A stretch of 64,000 bases of DNA from JABWBJ01 sp035646395 (GTDB taxonomy: Bacteria > Gemmatimonadota > Gemmatimonadetes > Gemmatimonadales > Gemmatimonadaceae). The stretch spans positions 1-64,000 of the forward strand of contig DASRPK010000120.1 in NCBI GenBank assembly GCA_035646395.1, in the 5' to 3' direction. The notes below the pieces were generated by a model. The model did not search any database and was not told the origin of the DNA. It worked only from the letters and a program-made list of their open reading frames with translations. Within the stretch, counting starts at the first letter, position 1. Each line of letters starts with the position of its first letter. Positions 57,757-64,000 of the stretch are shown here, piece by piece. The translations under genes and the position numbers were made by a program.

Positions 57757-60162
57757 TCAGACGTTAGGGTCAATCGTGACTGCGAAGTCCCGCCCTTCCC
57801 ATCGTCCAGATGAGGGCCAACGAAATGTGAATCGCATGGGGGCTTCCTGATCGACTGGCACAAGTATGTCCGCAAATTCGATTCCCACGGCGGTGGCGAC
57901 CGACGGCGTGTCGTGGACAGATCGCCACTCATCGGCCGTCCAGCGCAACATGAATGCCGAATCTGCCAATACGCGCAGGGTCCAGCCTCGTCCTATTGAT
58001 CGTGTGCGCCAATTGAATTTCCAGATCTCGATCTTTTGCGCAATACGGCGGTCTGCCTGGTATCGACTGACTACAGCGGGTATCTGATCGGACACTCTGC
58101 CATCGCGCACGGCGCGGAGCAGTCTTATGTATTCCGCGTGTGCCCATGTTAGCGGCATTGCAGAGCCGGTCGGCCGCCCAAAGTACAGGAAGTATTCGGG
58201 TCGATCCGGCTCGTCCCATACCTGTTCTGGCAGCAGTCCGCTGTGATTTGCCAATCGCTCCATCGTCTCCAGGATCTTCCGCGCATCACGACCGGACGCC
58301 ACTTCGTAATGTCCTCGCTCGCCAGTTAGGAGCGGCCAGGCGCGGCCTTTCCCCCAGCCCTTAAACGGCTCGCCGTTTTCGCGTTCGCCATAGCCATCGT
58401 GATTGTACCGATGCCAGCAGGGACCGAAGGGAGTATCGACTTTGAGGACGGCATCGATTACCTGGACTGAGTCCTGAATCAGGGAGTCGCCCGCGCTCCT
58501 TATCCCATGCCGTACGAGTTCGAGGAAGCCCGCGTCGACGATGTCCTTTGCCGGATACTCGAAAGGCGCGCCTGGTCGCTGGTTGCGCACCGTCAAATTG
58601 CTTCCGTCAGGATCCACGCTCGGCTGCGGGTCAGCGTGGTCCACCGGAGCGATGCGAATGAAGTGTCGAGGTATCCCCGGGACCAGCGTACCCATGGTCG
58701 TCACGGTCCACGCGTCCAGATGACACTCCAGGAAATCGGCATACTCCTGGAACAGTTGCGAAGTGGTTTCGTCGCTGCGCGCTTTCGCAAAGCAGGCAGC
58801 GCAAGTGAGCGCGGCGATGTGTACGGCTAACGTGGACGGCGAAAAGCCGCTGTTCTCCTCCCACCGCTCCTGAGGTGTGGCAGGCCCCTCACGCACGAGG
58901 TATGTCGCGGCGCGAAGTACCAATGGGTACGAATCGAAATCCTTCAACGCATTTGCTGTATGCAACCGCCAGGCGAGAAGGATGGGAAACGCCACTTCGT
59001 CGAGCTGCACCGTACGACCATACGGATCACCGTTGATCCAGAAGCTCTGATGAAATCCGCCGTCCTCGCGCTGAGTGCAAGCGAGATATATGAGTGTCCG
59101 TAGCGGCACTTCCTTGTTGCCTGACGCGAGAAGACCAATCGCGCTATTCACCATGTCACGGGTCCAGACGAGATGATACCCGCCCAGGTTGTCGTCGCCT
59201 TTCGTTTCCCCCCAGGGGATGGATAGCGATGCGATCAGTGCGCCCCGATACGTCTTGTCTTCATGCGCGAGCAGCAGGCTGCGGCTCACATGGTAAAGTC
59301 GCCCACTGTCTCCCGAGCACGCATCGAGTCGCTCGCTTCGTTTGCCAGCACCTTTCCATTGCGCAACGAACTGGCGCTTATGCTCTGTAAACGGAAGTCC
59401 TAGAGACTGGGAAAGCGTACTCAAGGCGTTATGCAACGAATCGCCAAAGGCCAACCCCAGCACGAATTCCTGTGCTACACCAATGTCCAGCTGGCCCGTA
59501 AGGGCGATGTTGCCATCCTCCGCCGCATCAAATTCCCAATCCATGGCGAAGTTGTCAGCCAAATCCGTCCATCCATCCGACCGACCGACATAGCCGCACG
59601 ACCGGCGTACGAACGGGACCGTCGCCGCCAGAGCAAGCCACACCCCGGCTTTGTTTGCCACCAGCACTTCGCGCCCAGCTTGCTCAACAACGTGGCCGCT
59701 GTTCCCCCAGCCACCGACATCGAGATGCGGGGCCAGCAACGCGTATAGTCGAAGTCGCGGAAGAACTTCTGCAGGCGCAGTGATTCTCGTCTGGACAAGG
59801 AGACACGCGCGCTGTGGATCGGTGATGATTTCCTTCTCGATCTTGTATCGCTTCTCACTGTCAGCGTGTACGACTTTCACGCCAAGTACGTCCTGACTCA
59901 GATACTCAATTTGAGCGCCCGGATGTCGTCGCTCGTCGTGAAAAAATGACTCGCCATCTGTAATCAGATACTGAAGATCGCGGATTTGAGGTCGATCGAC
60001 TGTCGGGTAGTACACTTCGTTCACCACACCTCTGGAGACGGTGAACCACACCCGGCTCGCCGCCGAATACGCCGTGCCAACGGCGTCCTTGGCGCTACGG
60101 GTCCATCGAGGTGCGATGCCAGGATGGCCGAATGCTCGACGCGCGCTTAGAAGCGTGGACAT
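57757..60162 (-). CDS. Glucoamylase / glucodextranase-like GH15 glycoside hydrolase
   Basis: 801 residues without a signal peptide, so cytoplasmic. The N-terminal beta-sandwich (~15-270: GTAYSAASRVWFTVSRGVVNEVYYPTVDRPQIRDLQYLI) is the glucodextranase domain N. The (alpha/alpha)6 barrel follows: GGYHLVWTRDMVNSAIGLLA (substrate-binding Trp-Arg-Asp), a middle catalytic region, and GKGRAWPLLTGERGHYEVASG near residue 610-620, with the second catalytic Glu in TGERG. It releases glucose from the non-reducing ends of alpha-glucans. It is the last gene of a leftward operon, 4 bp after glucokinase, which would phosphorylate the glucose made. Confidence 0.9.
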   Translation of the reverse strand: MSTLLSARRAFGHPGIAPRWTRSAKDAVGTAYSAASRVWFTVSRGVVNEVYYPTVDRPQIRDLQYLITDGESFFHDERRHPGAQIEYLSQDVLGVKVVHADSEKRYKIEKEIITDPQRACLLVQTRITAPAEVLPRLRLYALLAPHLDVGGWGNSGHVVEQAGREVLVANKAGVWLALAATVPFVRRSCGYVGRSDGWTDLADNFAMDWEFDAAEDGNIALTGQLDIGVAQEFVLGLAFGDSLHNALSTLSQSLGLPFTEHKRQFVAQWKGAGKRSERLDACSGDSGRLYHVSRSLLLAHEDKTYRGALIASLSIPWGETKGDDNLGGYHLVWTRDMVNSAIGLLASGNKEVPLRTLIYLACTQREDGGFHQSFWINGDPYGRTVQLDEVAFPILLAWRLHTANALKDFDSYPLVLRAATYLVREGPATPQERWEENSGFSPSTLAVHIAALTCAACFAKARSDETTSQLFQEYADFLECHLDAWTVTTMGTLVPGIPRHFIRIAPVDHADPQPSVDPDGSNLTVRNQRPGAPFEYPAKDIVDAGFLELVRHGIRSAGDSLIQDSVQVIDAVLKVDTPFGPCWHRYNHDGYGERENGEPFKGWGKGRAWPLLTGERGHYEVASGRDARKILETMERLANHSGLLPEQVWDEPDRPEYFLYFGRPTGSAMPLTWAHAEYIRLLRAVRDGRVSDQIPAVVSRYQADRRIAQKIEIWKFNWRTRSIGRGWTLRVLADSAFMLRWTADEWRSVHDTPSVATAVGIEFADILVPVDQEAPMRFTFRWPSSGRWEGRDFAVTIDPNV

Positions 60163-60166
60163 CGGC

Positions 60167-61147
60167 TCAGGAGGTGCCTGCAGCTACGACCGCGGCCCCC
60201 AGCAATCCGACATTCGTGTTCATGATCACATGCACGGGGACGTGCTCAACGAATCCGGATAAACGACCCTTATCGCGAAACGAACTCAGAAAAGGACCGG
60301 TTCTGAGCATGTCGGCCATCCGTGGCGCGATTCCACCAGCTACGTAGACGCCACCAGTAGCGAGCACGGTCAAAGCGAGGTTGCCTGCTTTGGCCCCGAG
60401 AAGCGAGGTGAATAACTCGACCGCCTTCGCGCATACAGGGTCAGTGTTTGCAACCCCGTGCCTGACGATTACTGCCGCAGGATTATCGCAACGCATCTCG
60501 TCACGTATCGACTGACGCTCACCACCATCATGCACGACGAGATATCTGTATATATGAACCAGACCCGGACCCGACACTATGCGTTCATACGATACGTGCT
60601 GGAACTCCGCTCGCAGGGCGGCGTAGAGTCCCCACTCGAGTTCATCCCGCGCCGCAAAGTTTACGTGACCACCTTCCGAAGGATGGACTCTGTAACGAAC
60701 GCGGTCCCAGACGAGAAATGCTTCGCCAAGGCCAGTCCCCGCGCCAATCAGCGCGATCGTACCGTGCGTGATTGGCTCACCGCTCTGGAGCGTCACTACG
60801 TCAGGAGGCGCTAGCAGTGCGAGGCCGTGACCAATGGCGTCGAAGTCGTTAATGATTGACGTTTGGGGCACGCCGATCGCCGTAGCGAGCTCGCGTTCGT
60901 CGATGATCCACGGCAGGTTTGCTGGCCGGCAGACACCGTCGATCACACCGCATGCGACGCCGAAGCAGGCGCGAGTCGGTGGCTTCGCCCCGGACTCTCG
61001 AACGAAGCGCTGGACGAGCGAAGCGAGACCTGGAGCGTCCTGTGAGGAGAACTGTCGCTGCACCTCAACGCGCGCGCTCTCGCCGGTGACTTCAACGATT
61101 GCGAGCCGGGCATTCGTCCCTCCGATATCGCCTGCAAGTACTCTCAC
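60167..61147 (-). CDS. glk: Glucokinase
   Basis: 326 residues. The phosphate-binding loop GDIGGTNARLA is at 6-16, the sugar-binding region has INDFDAIGHGL (catalytic Asp), the second loop is IGAGTGLGEA, and the Glu of the sugar site is in SEGGHVNFA, as in Glk (PF02685). It uses ATP to phosphorylate glucose. The GTG start overlaps the glycogen synthase stop in GTGA (61144-61147), and its own stop is 4 bp before the GH15 gene, so the three genes form one transcription unit for glucan turnover. Confidence 0.93.
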   Translation of the reverse strand: MRVLAGDIGGTNARLAIVEVTGESARVEVQRQFSSQDAPGLASLVQRFVRESGAKPPTRACFGVACGVIDGVCRPANLPWIIDERELATAIGVPQTSIINDFDAIGHGLALLAPPDVVTLQSGEPITHGTIALIGAGTGLGEAFLVWDRVRYRVHPSEGGHVNFAARDELEWGLYAALRAEFQHVSYERIVSGPGLVHIYRYLVVHDGGERQSIRDEMRCDNPAAVIVRHGVANTDPVCAKAVELFTSLLGAKAGNLALTVLATGGVYVAGGIAPRMADMLRTGPFLSSFRDKGRLSGFVEHVPVHVIMNTNVGLLGAAVVAAGTS

Positions 61148-62721
61148 GGCGCCAGGAGTAACAGTTCGGCATCCAGATGCGTCCGGTCCGCAAGGTGATG
61201 AGCAAGTGCCTGTCGGTAGGTCCTGGCATAGCGCTCACCGGAGCGCGACCAACCGAACCGACGCATCATCGCCTGGCGCATCATGCGTTGCCAGGCATCG
61301 GGTTGTTGGTATAGGGTCATTGCATGATCGACTGCCCGCTGGAGTGCGTCAGGCGAATAATCGTCGAACAGGAATCCGGTCAGGCCATCTTCGATCGTGT
61401 CGGCCAGTCCGCCTACCCGACGAGCGACAGGGAGCGTGCCGTACAGCTGCGCCCGCATTTGCGTTAGCCCGCACGGCTCGTACTGGGACGGCATGAGTAG
61501 AATGTCCGCGCCGGCCATTACTTCGTGTTCGCGATCATCGGTAAACACCAGTTGTACGCCAACTCGATAAGGTGCGGTCAAAGCGAGATCGGTCAGAGCC
61601 TTCTCATACCGTGGCTCCCCGCGTCCCAGAAACACGAACTGAGCGTCCGTGTGGGTAGTCAATCCACCGAGAATCAGATCGAGGCCCTTCTGAGTTGTTA
61701 GGCGCGAGCTCATCGCGAGGAGAGGCACCGTCTCGGACTCCGGAAGGCCGAACGTCCGCTGCAACGCAGTCTTGCAACGCTGCTTGCCGCCAAAGTCGTT
61801 GCGCGTATACGACGCGGCTATTACCGGGTCAGACTGTGGGTTCCAGATCTCGACGTCGATCCCATTCAGGATCCCCGTGAGCCGATTCCCCAAGGCGTCG
61901 AACGTATCATGAAGACCGAACCCACCGCCGACAGAGCGCAACTCTCTTGCATGTGTCGGACTGACCGTGACGACCGCGTCGGAGAAACCGATGCCGCCTT
62001 TCAGTAAGTTGATTTGACCATACCAGTCGAATAAACCCGGATCGCACAGTTCCGGGGGCAAGCCAATGTCGGCGAGCGTCTCGGCGGGAAAGTGACCTTG
62101 AAACCCGGCGTTGTGGATTGATGACACAGTGGCCAGGCGGTCATAGTACCATTGTCCGGCGAAGGCCGTGCGCAAGAACACCGGCGCGAGAGCTGCGTGC
62201 CAGTCATGGGCATGCAGGATTTGCGCGGACGGCGCAATCGTGGGGAGCACACTCAGAGCAGCGCGCGCAAAGAATGCGAATCGCCGTGCGTTGTCCGGAT
62301 AGTCTGCGCCTCCAATTCCATAGATGCCTGGGCGGTCGAAATAATCGCTATGCTCGAGCAGGAAAACTCGCGGGCCCTCACCAGATGCTTCGAGCAGGAA
62401 TAGCCGTGCAACCTCGTTGCGTAAGCCCATCGTGATAGAGAAGGGTTCGCCAACGGGACGCAGTTCTGGTGTGGATTCACGCACGGCCCGGTAAAGCGGC
62501 ATCACTACTGTGGCTGGGATACCCGACGCCGCCTGCATCTTGGCCAGGCCACTTACTGCTTCACCCAAGCCACCGGTTCGCGCCAGCGGCCAGTACTCCG
62601 CAGTGAGGTGGACGACTTCCGGACATCCTGGCGGAGTGCCGGGCAGGGGCCGGCGATGCCGGACCGGCGTGGCGATGCGCGGATTACGTTGTGCAATTGC
62701 TGTTGCAAGCGACTTGCTCAT
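61144..62721 (-). CDS. glgA: Glycogen synthase (ADP-glucose, GT5)
   Basis: 525 residues. The GT-B fold has the N-terminal EYWPLARTGGLGEAVSGL, where most GlgA have KTGGLGDV, so Lys is replaced by Arg at the ADP-glucose site. It also has HAHDWHAALAPVFLR, SSIHNAGFQGHFP and the C-terminal SQYEPCGLTQMRAQLYGTLPVARRVGGLADTIED with both Glu of the donor site region. It elongates alpha-1,4-glucan. It is first in the operon glgA-glk-GH15, which pairs synthesis with breakdown and glucose recycling. A ~30-residue N-terminal extension precedes the usual start. Confidence 0.93.
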   Translation of the reverse strand: MSKSLATAIAQRNPRIATPVRHRRPLPGTPPGCPEVVHLTAEYWPLARTGGLGEAVSGLAKMQAASGIPATVVMPLYRAVRESTPELRPVGEPFSITMGLRNEVARLFLLEASGEGPRVFLLEHSDYFDRPGIYGIGGADYPDNARRFAFFARAALSVLPTIAPSAQILHAHDWHAALAPVFLRTAFAGQWYYDRLATVSSIHNAGFQGHFPAETLADIGLPPELCDPGLFDWYGQINLLKGGIGFSDAVVTVSPTHARELRSVGGGFGLHDTFDALGNRLTGILNGIDVEIWNPQSDPVIAASYTRNDFGGKQRCKTALQRTFGLPESETVPLLAMSSRLTTQKGLDLILGGLTTHTDAQFVFLGRGEPRYEKALTDLALTAPYRVGVQLVFTDDREHEVMAGADILLMPSQYEPCGLTQMRAQLYGTLPVARRVGGLADTIEDGLTGFLFDDYSPDALQRAVDHAMTLYQQPDAWQRMMRQAMMRRFGWSRSGERYARTYRQALAHHLADRTHLDAELLLLAP

Positions 62722-63102
62722 CGTCGTCCCTGCCCGGTTTCTGGTGTCCGTGGTAGTCCAGCGCGTGCGCCGTTCGCGGTGAGCGTACGGAAACGGTGGA
62801 ACGTCACGGCGACAATGAAGCGTTCGTACCGTGTTGCAGCACGCCTGTCACAGTGCGCTGGGGTCCGCGGTAGGCTTGTTGGATCGGTACTCGTTAGGTC
62901 GGCGCGCCTGATCGTTACGCTCGGACCCTAACGTCGCACGTCGCGGCGTGGCGCAACGAGTGACTGCTGTTGATCAGCGTGGTACGAATGCGCTATTGGC
63001 GCAGCGTCAGGAGCCCGCAATGCTCCACCCTGAGGGCTGGCACCCTTCCATGCAGAGCAGCTCAGTGCTCAAGAGCCCGTGGTCCCGAACCCGGGAGTGA
63101 TT
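62722..63102. other. Divergent promoter region of glgA and the universal stress gene, 381 bp
   Basis: No gene is supported. Two copies of the dispersed motif face each other here: TCGTTAGGTC (62891-62900) and GGACCCTAACG (62923-62933), a near-perfect inverted repeat with a 1-nt insertion and a ~23-nt loop. It is the only such close pair in the window. A ribosome-binding site (GGGAG) precedes the stress-protein gene at 63093-63097. Confidence 0.55.
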
Positions 63103-64000
63103 ATGCAGTTCAATCGGATCGTCGTCGGTATCGATTTCAGCGCGAACTCACTCGCGGCGTCCCGATGGGTCGCGCACCACTTCGCGCCTGACGCGGACGT
63201 GGTGCTCGTGCACGTAGTGGCACCACCGGACGTACTGTCATTGCCGCGGCGGTACACGCCCCGAACCCTTGACGAGCTCAGGGTCTTCAGGCCCCAGGAG
63301 CAAGGTGGACTGCGCGGACTTGGCACCTTGTTAGGCGCTAGCCGTACGTCAACCGAGACTCTTTCGGGCGATCCCGCTGAGGTGCTCGGGTGGGTAGCCG
63401 CAGACGTCGGAGCGGATCTCATTTGTGTGGGGAGCGGCCCCCATCGCCACGGAAGCGCCCGATTCGGAGCAACGACTCCCCATCGCCTGATCGCTCGTAC
63501 TGAGGTACCGGTTCTTGTTACACCACGCGTCCCGCACGGCGCTCCGAGCAGGATCCTCGTGCCTTTCGACGATCGATCTAGCGGCAGAAGGGTGCTGCAA
63601 GCAGCGGCCAGGCTCGCGGCCGCGTATGAAGCGGCGCTCGACGCGCTCTACGTGATCGAAACGGACACGCGGCCCCCTGCGTCACGTAAATCTGAAGAGA
63701 GGAACCTCCAGTCGTTCGTCCGTGCGCAGCGCTGGGCTGCGGGGGTGGTAGACGAACTCCAATTACCGACGGGGCGCACGGCGTCGTTCGTGCAACCGGG
63801 GGACGCTGGTGAACAGACTGTATCGCACGCGCGCCGTTCCGACTCCAGCCTCATAGTCATGGGGACTGGAGAGCGTACCTCCGCTCTTCGTGGGGACAAG
63901 CACGCACGACACGTCGGCAGTACGACCCGTTTTGTGATCTGGGCCGCGCCTTGTCCGGTGCTTGCAGTCCCTCCAGCTGTAGTAACTACCACTGAACGCG
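63103..64000 (+). CDS. Tandem universal stress protein (UspA family), partial at the right edge
   Basis: At least 299 residues and open at the window end. There are two Usp domains. Domain 1: FNRIVVGIDFSANSLAASRW ... VVLVHVV ... GDPAEVLGWVAADVGADLICVGSG (~1-145). Domain 2: SRILVPFDDRSSGRRVLQAAARLA ... LDALYVIE ... SDSSLIVMGTGERTS ... PCPVLAVPP (~148-292). The ATP-binding G-2x-G-9x-G(S/T) motif is only partly kept in either domain: domain 1 has GSGPHRHGSARFGATT. The ATG at 63103 follows GGGAG. The stop lies beyond the window. It is divergent from the glucan operon and probably a stress or energy-state protein. Confidence 0.88.
   Translation, partial: MQFNRIVVGIDFSANSLAASRWVAHHFAPDADVVLVHVVAPPDVLSLPRRYTPRTLDELRVFRPQEQGGLRGLGTLLGASRTSTETLSGDPAEVLGWVAADVGADLICVGSGPHRHGSARFGATTPHRLIARTEVPVLVTPRVPHGAPSRILVPFDDRSSGRRVLQAAARLAAAYEAALDALYVIETDTRPPASRKSEERNLQSFVRAQRWAAGVVDELQLPTGRTASFVQPGDAGEQTVSHARRSDSSLIVMGTGERTSALRGDKHARHVGSTTRFVIWAAPCPVLAVPPAVVTTTER

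Larger units (their letters stand above)
155..63335. repeat. Dispersed motif GCCTAACG / CGTTAGGC, about one per kb
   Basis: By hand I count 60 copies of CCTAAC/GTTAGG, 46 of them CCTAACG/CGTTAGG and about 33 the full GCCTAACG. First bases of the 6-mers: 155, 396, 482, 908, 1484, 2209, 4086, 6299, 7160, 7655, 9187, 10246, 10710, 10844, 11744, 13373, 13826, 15653, 17675, 18662, 20298, 21437, 23679, 24427, 25060, 26053, 26200, 28999, 29722, 30662, 32498, 34644, 35783, 36379, 36506, 37588, 38142, 39344, 40105, 41900, 42091, 42725, 43321, 44206, 44584, 45318, 46392, 48854, 49239, 50312, 51791, 53510, 54998, 55356, 57763, 58325, 61697, 62893, 62927, 63330. A simple base-composition model at 65% GC predicts only 2-3 copies of the 8-mer. 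Within genes the copies read as TTA GGN (Leu-Gly) or CCT AAC (Pro-Asn), with rare exceptions. Confidence 0.85.

Noticed and set aside
17675..57768. TTAGGG-like words as telomere or linear-end repeats
   Set aside because: TTAGGG occurs as isolated copies (17675, 57763) of the general GTTAGG word; there is no tandem telomeric array.
155..63335. GTTAGGC copies read as integron attC/attI core sites (GTTRRRY)
   Set aside because: The 7-mer fits the core-site consensus, but the copies are single words inside conserved genes on both strands, without paired attC ends, cassettes or an integrase.
1..64000. tRNA, rRNA or riboswitch genes
   Set aside because: I looked for T-loop words such as GGTTCGAATCC and for known leader motifs (including before bioY) and saw none that form a proper structure. 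A covariance-model search would be decisive.

Overview
The window looks like chromosomal DNA from a high-GC (roughly 65%, by eye) Gram-negative soil or freshwater bacterium, most likely a member of Gemmatimonadota, with Acidobacteriota as the alternative. Three PadR regulator plus ADOP-type (MacB/FtsX-like) permease pairs, a SusC/SusD pair outside Bacteroidota, many small lipoproteins, Ig-like (BIG2) and carboxypeptidase-regulatory-like secreted proteins, a serine/threonine kinase with a TPR tail and a sortilin-like repeat protein together fit these phyla. No tRNA, rRNA, CRISPR array, transposase or phage gene was found. All 48 coding calls come from reading the translations and start sites by eye; no database search was possible.

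Layout. 1-531: no gene, but two inverted arrays of a degenerate ~15-bp repeat. 0.5-3.7 kb: a compact leftward trio (GT2 polysaccharide synthase, small membrane protein, TPR/beta-barrel exporter) resembling a minimal PgaC-PgaD-PgaA system. 4-17.7 kb: lipoproteins, two PadR/ADOP pairs, a seven-repeat Ig-like lipoprotein, a tandem lipoprotein pair and an exported amidohydrolase. 17.8-28.8 kb: a 999-residue Asp-box repeat protein, a hydrolase-like membrane protein without its nucleophile serine, an ABC-F/GNAT pair, a metzincin-type metalloprotease, plsY and bioY. 29-34.7 kb: a tightly coupled four-gene operon (secreted CarboxypepD-like protein, HExxH/VCBS lipoprotein, transmembrane Ser/Thr kinase, small proline-rich lipoprotein). 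34.7-45.2 kb: mixed secreted proteins, a basic DUF6496-like protein, a PQQ-type sugar dehydrogenase, a third PadR/ADOP pair and a membrane-anchored hydrolase. 45.6-52.5 kb: an esterase-SusC-SusD-anchored protein cluster. 52.5-57.7 kb: a LigD with a shortened ligase domain, a lipoprotein Cu/Zn superoxide dismutase, a di-haem cytochrome lipoprotein and a PAS-LuxR regulator. 57.7-62.7 kb: a glgA-glk-GH15 glucan operon. A tandem universal stress protein runs off the right edge.

Two sequence-level signals cut across the genes. First, the word GCCTAACG (reverse complement CGTTAGGC) is scattered at nearly one copy per kb on both strands, mostly inside genes, where it is read almost only as Leu-Gly (TTA GGN) or Pro-Asn (CCT AAC) codon pairs, including in conserved active-site and ATP-binding motifs. 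Its density resembles that of DNA-uptake or other genome-maintenance motifs. Second, many spacers hold short tandem words (CAGGAAG, GATTCACG, CAGCGAG, CTTCAACT, GGGGTCAGA), often paired in inverted orientation between convergent genes; in one case the stem encloses the next gene's start codon.
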